Position numbers and translations under genes: made by a program. The notes under the pieces are model-generated. The model was not told where the DNA came from and made no database searches. It was given only the letters and a program-made list of their open reading frames with translations. Shown in pieces: positions 1-10,539 of a DNA stretch of 64,000 nt (the stretch's first letter is position 1; every line of letters starts with the position of its first letter). Source of the stretch: Dimorphilus gyrociliatus (taxonomy: Eukaryota > Annelida > Polychaeta > Dinophilidae); assembly GCA_904063045.1 (NCBI GenBank), contig CAJFCJ010000024.1, positions 496,001 to 560,000 of the forward strand, in the 5' to 3' direction.

Positions 1-451
1 AGTATAACTTATTACAGAATGTTTCTAGTTTTTGGAGGATTAAAAATCCTAATCTATAAAGCAGTTATGTCTGGTGATAGTGATAGTGAAGTATTCAATA
101 CTAAACAAAGACATTATTTCAAAGGTTTATCTGATAATTTTTTTCCACAAAATTCCCAAGTTAATATCCGGTAAGGAACAAATACAATAGATATTTGATT
201 TTTTTTAACAAACGTTCAATGATTATCATGATAAAGGAACCTTTCAAAAAGGCAGAGATATAAACTTTTTTTAACCGTATCCTAAGAATACTTAATTGTT
301 AATTGTTTATTTTTCATGAATTTATAGCTATTTTACTTGTATTAGGAATACTTTTATTACGCTATGGAAGTTATATCAGACAGATACTATATACATATTC
401 AAGCTAAATTTGAAAATGGCTAATATATCACTTAAATTTTTATCTTATTAA
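1..451 (+). CDS. Possible SWIRM-like protein, two 3' exons (partial)
   Basis: An open frame runs from the window start to a good donor (CCG then GTAAGG) at 170/171. A second exon follows an acceptor TTTATAG at 321-327, starts at 328 and ends at TAA 449-451. The phases agree (two bases plus one). The joined product contains FFP, a short spacer, then a YFxxIRNxxxxLW pattern. That resembles the first helices of SWIRM domains as in LSD1/KDM1-type proteins (FP, spacer, FLFIRNxxxxLW). Codons from 67 read MSGDSDSEVF, which could be an internal start; an acceptor-like TTACAG at 12-17 makes an internal exon also possible. The rest of a SWIRM domain is missing, so this may be a truncated or decayed copy, an alternative 3' end, or chance. 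Confidence 0.3.
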
Positions 452-2656
452 GCAGTAATTATAAGTAAAATAACTATGTGGGCGTTATTTTTAGATTCCA
501 TAGAGCTTTATGTTTTGTAAGAATACAATAAAAACAGGTATATTTCTAATTTAAAGTCTTAAAATAAAATGATAAATTCCATATTATATTAAAAATATAT
601 GTAATTGATTAATTTTCTTTAATTTTCCTATATAGAATAATATTATTTGGGGTTAAAACAAGTAAAATAAAACTCACCAAAGTTCTCAGTCCTTTATATC
701 ATCACGTACGTTAAGAATATACGCTAAACTCTACCAAAGGGTGGCGCTTTCTGTAAAATTTTCAGCGGAACATTAGTTAATATCAATCGTGTGGAACAAA
801 TTTTTTCCTGTTTTTTTTTTTTAGACAGTGTAAAACAATAACGGAACAAGGGGAAGAGATGCATATAATATATCAATAAATAATATACATCCTGTATATA
901 GAATATATTATATTTTTCTTTTTCGTTCCTGCCTTTTCTGTTATATCTATGGATATGTATTTATAGTCATAGAATAAACTGCATATGTAATATAAGCCGA
1001 TTTTCAAATAAAGATCATATTCATAGAAATAGAATTACAAAAATATGCAGTTTATATAAAGTTTATTTTTATATATAAATATGTATTTATTACATTCACA
1101 GTAAAGAGAGAAAGAATAAATGGACAAGATAATTCATTATCCTCCTTCTATTTCCTTCCCTCTCTTTTCTACTTAAAGCAATGTTTCGTCCTTGAAACTA
1201 CCTTTTTTTTTCTTTTCACCAAGATAATTGACTTCTTTTAGTCAAATAATGAAAATGAATGATTCTGAAATTTTCTTTTTTCTCTTTTTCATTCTATTCA
1301 ATAGATGGCGCATTTTTTGCCGTTTTTTAAAAGTGACTGTAATTGATTCGTAATCCTTCCTATTTGACTCATTTTTTTATTGTTAATTCTACTCCGCTTA
1401 CACTTAATTATTACATCTATTTATAATATTGCATCACTAATCAATTAAATCTTTTATTCGCTTTTTTAAAAGCCTATTTTTAACATATGACGTCTAAGCG
1501 TTACTAACTAAATGAGTGCTCGGTTTTGCGCACTAAGAAAGCAAGTACGTCAGACACTAAATGTGTCATCTTTATCTCTACCCTTGAAATATGAAAAATA
1601 ATCTTGTCAGCTACTAAAGTTAATTAAAGATCTTCAATTTGTGAAATACGAAACAGGTAGATCGAGACTCGTATTGTTTATATTGCTTATATACTCAAAT
1701 TTATTTAATGCATCCTATACACGAAATAAACAATGACAGAGAGAATTATTTCTTAAAAAGAAAAAATGAAAAAAAGCTTCATTTTCTGTTTTTTTTTTCT
1801 ATGTGAATAACATTAATTTTTAAGACGAGGAAATAGGAAAGAAGATCTAAGATTTGAGAAAAAAAAACTTATTAAAGATCTACTTAGTGTTATATATTTA
1901 ATAATGATAGATATTTAAAAATACTTATAATTTTATCCTTGTTCCCATTTTACGCGTAGACTTTAGAAAATATAAATAAAAAATAAATTTGTCCGATCTG
2001 GCGGAAGAAGAGAATTATTTGCATCGATGAATCTTAATTATGTACTAAAGCATATTTTATATTCTTATTACTATTTCTATCAATTTTTCTATCTATCTCT
2101 CATTCCCTCCTACATTCTTTTTGTTCCCTCCTTTTTTTTGTCCTCCTTGTCTATATACTTTCTCTTGTCCTCTTACTCCCCTTGCCCCCACCGCCGTTCC
2201 ACTTACCAGTGCTCTTATTCTCGTTTTCTCTTTTTCTGCCATATCGTCGGTATCTGTCTGTGTGACGGTCGGTCGCCTGTTTTTCTTTCCCTCTCCCCTA
2301 CCTCCCTCCGTCTATCTGTATATATATATATATTTATTTATGTGCGTGTGTCTCTCCCTCTCTGTAAGTGTCTCTCGTCTATACCCTCAATTTTCCTTTA
2401 TGAATAATGAAACAATATAAAAGCTTAAAAATACTTATGGGATAGGTTAAACTGATTTAAACAGTAATTACCTTTAACTAGCCATTTTTATTACGTATTA
2501 TAAGTTATACGCATTCAAGCTGTCTATCAACAATTTTTATTAATTAATTACAAACATCTTTATAATTGACAAATGTGCCGAACTAAATACGTAAAGTGTA
2601 TTGTATATTGCATACAATATGCTTGTTAAACATCAAATGAGGTATTGTATATGGCT
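452..2656. other. Intergenic, no gene seen
   Basis: AT-rich sequence without a convincing reading frame. It holds CTCF-like motifs near 739-747 (one mismatch) and at 1303-1311, and a mostly pyrimidine tract at about 2085-2300 that gives false low-complexity ORFs. The right end is the 3' flank of IFT22. Confidence 0.6.
1303..1311 (+). promoter_or_regulatory. CTCF-like motif
   Basis: AGATGGCGC, an exact match to the AGRKGGCRS core of the CTCF consensus. It sits in very AT-rich DNA, where six G/C bases out of nine are rare. Binding is inferred from motif only. Confidence 0.4.
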
Positions 2657-3349
2657 TTAAAAGTTGATGAGTTTGCTGTCTTTTACCACTTTTTCTTCTT
2701 CACTTTCTTCTTCTACTTCGTAAACATCCTCTTTCAAAAGTTTATTGTAGGCTATAATGAATTCAGAACGAATCGATTCGGGGTTAAGTTTTAAATCGAT
2801 TTGGTGTGTTGGGAGCATTTTCAAGGTTCCTGCTAAAAGATTCTCGTCAAAGGTTTTCCTCTCTAAAGTTTTAAGTTTATATCTTATAAAACATATTTAA
2901 CATTGATAAATGATATTAAATGACTATACGTCGTTTTTGACTCGTATCTTTCACTTAATATTTTATATACCTGTTGTTTTGTTAACGACAAATAATGAGC
3001 ATTGTACAGGTTTTTTGGCCCATAATAAAGATTTTTCTATATTAATCCAGATTTGATGTAACTCATTGTAATCGCCGTCTAGAAAATCGAAAACTATGAT
3101 AACGCCGTCTGCATTACGAAATATGCTCTTCATAAATTCTGTTTTGGGCTCTCCAACATCCCAAAGTTCAATATCACATTTCCTTTTTCCGACTCTCAAA
3201 AGGACGTCTTTTGCATCGAATTCGATTATTCGAACGCCCTTCGTAGGTTTAAGACCTCGTTTATGTATTGAATAGGGTTCTATGGCGGCAATATAATTCG
3301 CTATTGTCGATTTTCCCGAATTTCTAGGACCAAAGAGAACAATCTTCAT
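2657..3349 (-). CDS. IFT22: Intraflagellar transport protein 22 (RABL5-like small GTPase)
   Basis: Two exons, 3349-2971 and 2862-2657, joined in phase 1 across a 108-nt GT-AG intron; 194 residues against about 185 in known IFT22. The P-loop is GPRNSGKS (residues 7-14), followed by PTKGVRIIEF and ELWDVG, then a VIIVFD strand, all in the order seen in IFT22/RABL5. The NKxD guanine motif is degenerate (NKTT), as is usual for this atypical Rab-like GTPase. Exon 2 supplies the conserved region with LNPESIRSEF and an acidic tail. In other animals IFT22 is part of the IFT-B complex that carries cargo in cilia. The ATG is the natural one because the P-loop must lie within the first 15 residues. The intron position was found by reading the splice sites. 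Confidence 0.86.
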
Positions 3350-3518
3350 GACTATTTTCGAATAGAATAAATTACGTAATCAATATATTCAATTTTTTCA
3401 TATTTTTGAATGTTAATAAGGATAAAGGAGGAATAATGATATATATAAATATTTTTGATTTTTCCTTTTTTTTCTCTGTCTGTCCGACTGTCTATTGGTC
3501 TGTCCTTTTTATTTTGCT

Positions 3519-3626
3519 ATCTCTCTCTCTCTCTCTCTCTCTGTCTGTCTGTCTGCCTCTCTGTCTCTCTGTCTCTCGGTCTCTCTCTCTCTCTCTCATG
3601 TCTGTCTGTCTGTCTGTATGCCTGTT
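3519..3626. repeat. Compound TC / TGTC microsatellite
   Basis: A CT dinucleotide run changes into CTGT tetranucleotide repeats and back, about 108 bp. It produces spurious Ser/Leu/Cys-rich frames. Confidence 0.9.
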
Positions 3627-4338
3627 TCTCTTTTTTCTTATATTGTGATGTCTATAAAAAAAGCCTTACTAAAACATAATCAAATATTTACTAGTTTCTT
3701 TCTTTTAATTCTTTTTATCGCCTACTTTATACAATAGTAGAATTTGTTGTTTTTTTTTATAATCTTAAGTCCTATTATATCTCTTTGCTTATTTTTACGT
3801 TATTATTAAATTATTGATAGTTTCACATTATGTGTTATACATTTATTCATTGTTTTAAAAACGACATAATAAAACTGTCAAGTAATTTAGGAGAGTCATT
3901 AGTCATGGCTAATTAATATTGTTATCCCTTCTCGGAACGTTTAATCTGAATATTTAGTATAATTGAAATCTTTCCATTAAGCGTTTAGAACTCTACAAAA
4001 AAAGGGTCAGATTAGCTTTACTTCCGTCAAAGAAAGAAAGTACCACTTTCTTAAAGATTGTTTATTGTGTCCTAATTTGAAATTTTGACAATATTATTGT
4101 TGAAATGTAAGAATGGATCTATGAATTGAACGTATAGCATTGTAAGGTTATATAAGTATATACTAATGTCATATCATATATCATTTTTTCCGAGTGAATA
4201 TATAACGATGTCGCAAATTCAATTTAAAATGAAAATTAATACTGTTAATACTTTAATTAACATTCTTATAAGCCATCTCTCGTTATTTTTTTATCATATA
4301 TTACTGGTTCTTTAAAAAACTAAGGCTATCAAATAAGA

Positions 4339-4347
4339 GCGCCATCT
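4339..4347 (-). promoter_or_regulatory. CTCF-like motif
   Basis: GCGCCATCT on the plus strand, i.e. AGATGGCGC on the minus strand, an exact core match. Confidence 0.4.
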
Positions 4348-6286
4348 TCATTCTAACTATGATTTTAATATTTATATTTAGATAATTGTTAGACGAGCTT
4401 CTTTAAATAGTTTTTTCTTTGTAAAAAATATTATTGTAAGCAAAAATTTGTTCCTAATTAACATTTGGTACAAATTCTAAATAGCGATTCACGTAAGAGT
4501 TTCCATTCTGTAATCGAGCCAAAAAAATAATAATATAGAAATTCCTTCTTTTTATCAATTCGTAAAAGTATTTCAGTGATAATATGGAAATGATGGGAAG
4601 TAGACTCAGATAAGCTATAAAATTTAATTTATTATTAATTGCTAATGACTAATCTATTAATTCATCCATATTTTCTTCTACATGAAAGCAATATGTAAAC
4701 AAGTTGATTGAAAAAAAAGAAAACAATACTTGTAAATAGTATAGAAATAAATGAACTTTTATTGAAATGAAGGTTAAAACTGACAAAATCTCCACGTTTA
4801 TCTTCGATTTTTGGAATTAGTTTCTAATCGACTTTGTTCCTTATTATCGTACGTTATTGTTCAATACATATGAAGGTTAGAGCTATTTCAAAGACTTTTA
4901 TCACATTTTGATTAATATAAAGATATTAAATTATGATAATTCAACAATGAGAACATTTGTTTTTAAAGCAAAAGTTTTATACTTTTCTTTTTTTTATACG
5001 AAAAGTTATTGTTAATATTTTAATTTATTTGTTTAGTACTATTTGAAAGTCTGTCATACAATACCTATAGTTTTACGTTTATAGTTATATTTTATTCAGA
5101 CTTTGGATCTTGGACCAAAGAGTACTTTTAGGTCACCCGACCCTTGTTATCATACAATAAAACATGGTCTAGATTTCCATTTTAAAGATGGGAATGAAAA
5201 ACTAGGTCTATTTTTTTAAAAATAGTGGTATATACAGTATAAACTTATAAATGTTAAATAAGGGAGCGTCAGATCATACGAAAGTCGTCTAGTATCTTTC
5301 CATAAGCAAGTTGAAAACATTATTAACTAATTTCGTAATTATTCTATTAAAATTCATGACCATAAACCTCTTTTTTCTCATTTGTACAACATTTCTAAAA
5401 GAATTTGAGCAAAAGTGATTTCTGTACTTTTTAAAATCTGTCATAAGTGATTATCGAGTGAAACATTATAGAAGCATGAGAGGTACTACTTTTTTGGTAA
5501 ATTAAGCAGTGTATACGAGAAAGTCTTTCGTAAGATGTAATAATGAATATAGACAATACAATGTATAGAATAAGTTGACAGCGAGAGGAAAAAAAAAGTT
5601 AAAAAAAGAAAAAACAATTTATCTATCTATGTAAATGTTGTTGTTTAGTAGATTCGAAATCGTCAGATTATCGGACCATACAATAGTTCAGAAATCAGTT
5701 CAGAAGGGAATGAAAATGAGGTCATTCTGAAAAAACAGATACAAAAATCTACTCGAACTTTTAATGAACTTTTTTACATTTAGAATGTGAAATTTCAATC
5801 TTTTACTTGTAGAGTAATATAGACAATATATATATATATTAGGCGACAGATATGAGTAATATGTACTTATCAATCAGCTGTTCGTTGTACTAAAGAGCTC
5901 ACTTTGTAAATAGCAGATATATTCGATAATTCCAGTGATCAATAGAATAAATACGGTATATACTGTATAAATAAATTTATATAAATAAATAGTATAAAAC
6001 TCTAAATATATTGTTTTTTCTAAAAAAAGCATATAATATGTTGTATTAAATATGTTGTTTTGAACAATTGAGTAGTAATATATTGTATACAATTTGAAAA
6101 AAGTTTTTCACAGAAATTTGAAAGCATCACAATAAGATTCACTATCATTTTCGTCTTTTGTTACAATCCTCCGTTACATTTCGTTCATCTTCTTTGTACA
6201 TACAAATTTTTTGTTACAGATAAATAATAGTTAATTTATCAGATTCAAAACAATAATAGAAAAATAAATAAATTAAGAGATACAAC

Positions 6287-7756
6287 TCATTTTCTTGAGG
6301 CAAAATTCAATTGAAAAGGTTTAGGTTTTTGAACAAGGCCAAATATTGGTGTAGAATTGATTTCTGATACCTGATTTACGTTCAACTTCTGTAAGATGTT
6401 GACCACGTATAAAAATAACTCAGTTTTGCCTAATTTTTCACCCACACAACGCCTTCGACCAATCCCACATGGAATAAATCTATTAAGAACATCCGCATTT
6501 AAATTGCCATTATCAATAAATCGATTTGGGTTGAAAACTTCCGGTTCCGGAAAAACTTTAATGTCTCTTGTCATCGAAAATAAATTTACCAAGACAAACG
6601 TATCTTTTGGTATTCTATAGCCTTGTAGTGTTGTATCTCTTACAGTTGAATGAGGTAGAGCAAAAGGTACAACACAAGCATGACGAAGAACTTCGTATAT
6701 GAATGACATAGTTTTCGGCATCGAAGGTTGATCCAATGGGGTTACTGGTCTTCCCTCTAATACTTGATCAATTTCGTCTTGAACCAATTTTTGGAAATTA
6801 GGATATTTAGCCATGTATTGGAGACACCAATTTATAGAAATGTACGTAATATCAAGTCCAGCCCCAATAAAATCTTGAACTGTGTGAAGAATTCTATCTC
6901 TTTCTAAAGGTGATCTACCCTCGTCAATACCAATTTTGATTAAAGCGTCCATAGCATCTTCAATTTTATCTCTATTGTATTCAGCCAAATGTTTTTCTTC
7001 GCTTATTTTTGTCATATCCATCATTTTATCGCATGTTTCTTTTAATTCTCTTTCTCTCTTCTTGAAAATTGTTCTTGCCAAGGGAATAAAATTCAGAAAG
7101 TTACCAGTATTATGTAATTCTAAGACTTTAAGAACTGCATTGATCATTTTATGAAAGTGGTCCAGATTTTTTTTATAATTGCCATAGCATAAGGTATATT
7201 TAACCTTGGCCATTGACCATAGTACCTGTTCTCGTGGGTCCAATGTATTATCAGTAAACATTTCAGCCAAATTTCTAGCCTCTTCAGAGGCCAAATTCAA
7301 AGTGGATTCCATCACTGTTTTCAAAGATTTTTCAGCCAACCGTCTATGCAATTTCCAAAACCTTCTATTGCAGCCAGTAAAAGACATAGACTTTCCTTCC
7401 GAAGCGTACTCGAAAGAGAAAAGGTCAGGTCTTCCAGAAAAGTCTTCAGACTTGTCAACCAAGGCGTCATGTATCGTTTGATACTCATTCAATACTAATG
7501 TTGGAATAGAACCGAATTTCAAATAGAATGCATTACCATAAGTTTTTGCCATATTGTACAGAGTCTTATGTGGACTGTTAATAGACAACCACGGCAGGGA
7601 GCCAACAACCGGAAAGTTCCATGGTCCAGGAGGTAGTGGAGTCTTCTTAACAATGCTGTTGACAATACAGAGTAGAGCTGTTATAATAACCAAATAAACT
7701 GTACTGGATCCAACCATTTCTCCAACGTTCATATCAAAGAGTGAGTATGCTTCCAT
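6287..7756 (-). CDS. Cytochrome P450, clan 2 (CYP1/CYP17-like), intronless
   Basis: 489 residues from the first ATG of a single uninterrupted frame; further upstream the frame has no ATG and overlaps promoter elements. It has an N-terminal membrane anchor at 18-36, a PLPPGP hinge at 40-45, a C-helix WxxxR at W134/R138, an I-helix AGLDIT at 299-304, ExxR at E355/R358, a PNRF at 410-413 in place of PERF, and a haem loop CGIGRRRCVG at 430-439 with the cysteine ligand C437. PHSTVRDTTLQGYRIPK resembles CYP1/CYP17 family members. It is probably an ER-bound monooxygenase; the substrate is unknown. Three signature positions differ from consensus (I-helix Thr to Ile303, haem-loop Phe to Cys430, PERF Glu to Asn411), yet the reading frame is intact. 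Lack of introns over 489 codons is unusual for clan 2 and could mean a retrocopy. Confidence 0.93.
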   Translation of the reverse strand: MEAYSLFDMNVGEMVGSSTVYLVIITALLCIVNSIVKKTPLPPGPWNFPVVGSLPWLSINSPHKTLYNMAKTYGNAFYLKFGSIPTLVLNEYQTIHDALVDKSEDFSGRPDLFSFEYASEGKSMSFTGCNRRFWKLHRRLAEKSLKTVMESTLNLASEEARNLAEMFTDNTLDPREQVLWSMAKVKYTLCYGNYKKNLDHFHKMINAVLKVLELHNTGNFLNFIPLARTIFKKRERELKETCDKMMDMTKISEEKHLAEYNRDKIEDAMDALIKIGIDEGRSPLERDRILHTVQDFIGAGLDITYISINWCLQYMAKYPNFQKLVQDEIDQVLEGRPVTPLDQPSMPKTMSFIYEVLRHACVVPFALPHSTVRDTTLQGYRIPKDTFVLVNLFSMTRDIKVFPEPEVFNPNRFIDNGNLNADVLNRFIPCGIGRRRCVGEKLGKTELFLYVVNILQKLNVNQVSEINSTPIFGLVQKPKPFQLNFASRK

Positions 7757-7845
7757 ATTGTCTTTAGCAAGCTTCGGCTGATTGCAAATTTCAATGTATA
7801 AATGAGAATTTTTAAGTGTATATATATATGATATTAACCAATCAG
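7757..7845 (-). promoter_or_regulatory. Core promoter of the P450 gene
   Basis: Read toward the gene there is an inverted CCAAT box (plus-strand CCAAT at 7838-7842), then a TATATATATA run at about 7819-7829, roughly 65 nt before the ATG at 7756. This would place transcription start at about 7790 and give a short leader. An E-box CACGTG lies further upstream at 7939-7944. The arrangement argues against coding use of the open frame upstream of the ATG. Confidence 0.5.
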
Positions 7846-7944
7846 CAGCTTGAAGAGATTTTATAGGCCGATTTACTGCTATTTTATATAGAAACGAAGT
7901 GGATGATGAAATATTTACAATTGATATCACTGGTCAGGCACGTG

Positions 7945-9888
7945 AAACGGTTCTGGGGTTAAATGTGAAAAAAAAGTTAGATTAAAAATAAGACAAATCC
8001 TTGATACACTTTCTTCCAAGTAGACAGAGTATATCTCATGGTTACTTTTATGCTCATTATTCGATAACCCTTATCTAATCTCTATTAAAAAAAGATATCT
8101 AATAGATTTCTTATATAAAAGTTAAAACAATGGAAATTATTGATATTCTTTTCTTTTTGGATTTAAATAAAAAAAGAAAAAAAATTTCCAAATATTTTAA
8201 TAAGAAATTTCCGTTCCAAAGATTAAAAAAAGAGAAGATAAGAAATAGATAAAAAAATAACACAGAAAATGGGAATTTTTTTGTTTTTTGTATTAACTTG
8301 AATACTTATTCCTTTTTTAATGTAAAAGTGCATTTTTTTTTATTATTATTTTGAAAATTCCCTCTTAATTAATTAGTAATTAATTAATTAATTAATTATT
8401 AAATTAATAATAATAATAAATGGAAATATTAATAGTTAAAAAAAGTAGAGTTCAGCGAGTTTAGGAGAAAAGTGGGACTCTATTTTAACAGATTTTTTAG
8501 CTGACGCAATAGTTGAGAGTATTTCCTAAGCTCTTTTTAATGGTATCCTCCAAAACCCGGCTGCCTGTTTTATTTATCGATTAATGAAACGAATAAAGTA
8601 TGCACTCGTGTCTCTTTACAAATGAATAAGCATCGATATATTTTCTTTAAAATTAAAATACACTAAAACTGAGGGAATTTTGTTGATTTGAAATTTCATT
8701 TCTCCTTAAATTCAGGCCTATAGCTTTCAATCTTCTATTCCAACTTTTCACTATGAAGTATTAAATATATTGAAAAATTATGAATAATCTATACTAAGTT
8801 CGATTATTGTAAATTTCTTTAACAGTAATTTTCTTCGCTTTTTCAACTTTTCTGTTATTATGTTTTTTTTTTAAAAAAAATTAAAATGTAAGGTTTAAAG
8901 CTCACAGCGGTATTGTTACATATTTTCTATAAGCGGAGCAAAAGTATGAAGGTCTTCGAATGAAGAGCATTGTACTCTATTTCTTTTTTTTTTCCACATA
9001 CAATACAGTTGTCCAAAGACATGTTGTAATTAAATAGGCTGAGATTACTTAACAGTAAAATAAGGACTATCATCTGTTAAGCATGTAATATATATTTTTA
9101 ATGTCTTAATTAGATTTACATTTTTAATGATATTAATTTAGAAACAAAGATAAATAACATAATATTGTATATATGTATTATCCAGTAAATGTACTGTACA
9201 TAGTATACATTCATAAAGAACATGAACTAATTAAAGAATAATTCAAAAGTATTCTTTGCTGCTCTACTTGAAAACAATTTGAAGATATTTATATATTTTA
9301 TATAGATTTGTGTATTTCATGTTTAGTTGTTAGGTTGTTTTTTAGTTTTTAGAAGGCTATATCACTTTGTCACGATGATTCGGAAAAACTTTCAAGTATT
9401 AAGCAAACAGAATCTATTTTGTTATTCATTTCTATTTATATACAGAGAAAGAATAATATGCTTTTTCGTAATTAAATTTTAAAAAGAGAGAAATGTAAAA
9501 TTTTCTTATCTTTAGAAAGGTTGGATATTTTCCATTAGATTTATCAATTAAATCTTTCTGATTAAATGATAACCATATTTATGATATATAACTTACACTA
9601 CTTATGTTTGACTTGAATAAGAAAACATCATGTGATTTAGCGATGTGAGCTTATGTTGAATAATAGTCGAACGAGTTATAACCAGTTTTAATTTTTTTCT
9701 ATCTCCTCCAACTTCCTGTTGCGTTTGTATGAATCATAGAACAGTATTCTTAATCAAATACTTATTCCGCTCTATTTTTAAAGATAGTAATAAAACTTAA
9801 CATATTTTAATAGAAGAAGAAATGTATTTATTATAAATAATTTTCATTTTTTGTTTATATTCTTTAATGCCTTTTATAAATCTGCATC

Positions 9889-9944
<56 letters not shown>

Positions 9945-10371
9945 CCCTGTCTTCCTTCAACCTCTTTAAACGTTGAATTTGCCTTGAAAAACTGAATTGT
10001 TTATTAGTTGAAAGGTAGAGTATTCTGTTTTTCCCCGGCTCTTTTTTTTCTTTTTTCTTCAACGTTACCTTATTAACCTTAGTTGGGAAAAAAATTGGAC
10101 ATTAATTATTTTTCTGCTTAATTGTATCTTTTTTTTATCGGAATGTATAATTCTATGCTTTTATCCCTAATGGCTAATTTGATAAAAATAAATACATTGA
10201 ATTCTTGTTAAAATAGTTGAAAATGATGAATAAACAAGGAAAATTTGTTTCGTATTTGGAATATATAAGAGATATTTGGTATATCCCCAAGATGACGCTC
10301 CTGACAGTAAAATGAAAACAAGAAAATATAATACGTAATTAGATGTCCACTAGGCGTCGCCTGAGCCAACT
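7945..10371. other. Intergenic, no gene seen
   Basis: The P450 and the SOCS-box gene diverge from this spacer. It has A/T homopolymers, a TAAT repeat at about 8367-8420 and a TC-TA microsatellite at 9891-9944. Near its right end are two degenerate CTCF-like motifs (AAGATGACGC at about 10290 and CCACTAGGCG at about 10347), just before the SOCS-box gene. No coding frame. Confidence 0.6.
9891..9944. repeat. TC then TA microsatellite
   Basis: About 15 TC units pass directly into about 11 TA units. Confidence 0.9.
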
Positions 10372-10433
10372 AGAGAGAGAAAGAGAGAGAGAGAGTGAGC
10401 GAGAGAGAGAGCGAGAGAGAGAGTGAGGGAGAA
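10372..10433. repeat. GA-rich microsatellite at the promoter/leader of the SOCS-box gene
   Basis: Interrupted (GA)n of about 60 bp with a few C, T and G substitutions, ending about 105 nt before the ATG. It could act as a GAGA-type promoter element, but that is inference. Confidence 0.75.
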
Positions 10434-10463
10434 TCGATTGGTGCGGCAGAAAAAAAGTGCAGT

Positions 10464-10539
10464 ATGTACAACAGCTACAACCAACAAAATGAAAAATCGG
10501 CTAGTGGGAATGAAGAAACGTGAGAAGAGGTTGGATTAA
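10464..10539 (+). promoter_or_regulatory. Two overlapping uORFs before the SOCS-box gene
   Basis: The first uORF starts at ATG 10464 and ends at TGA 10521-10523 (19 codons). It is in frame with the main ORF but interrupted. The second starts at ATG 10489 and ends at TAA 10537-10539 (16 codons); its stop overlaps the main start by one base as TAATG. Such spacing is compatible with translational repression or with termination-reinitiation. This assumes the leader is transcribed unspliced. Confidence 0.5.

Larger units (their letters stand above)
3350..6286. other. Intergenic, no gene seen
   Basis: The spacer between IFT22 and the P450 (divergent start on the left, P450 3' end on the right). 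It holds a TC/TGTC microsatellite, a CTCF-like site on the minus strand at 4339-4347, and two TATACWGTATA palindromes at 5231-5241 and 5959-5969. No coding frame looked real. Confidence 0.6.

Noticed and set aside
2027-2420. Two overlapping ORFs of 99-126 codons rich in Ser, Leu, Phe and Pro
   Set aside because: They translate a polypyrimidine tract; low complexity, no domain, no splice or promoter logic.
3406-3737. Three overlapping plus-strand ORFs of 74-80 codons
   Set aside because: All are frames of the TC/TGTC microsatellite.
7757-7930. N-terminal extension of the P450 frame by 58 codons
   Set aside because: There is no ATG in it (it begins at GTG), and it contains a CCAAT box and TATA run well placed to be the promoter.
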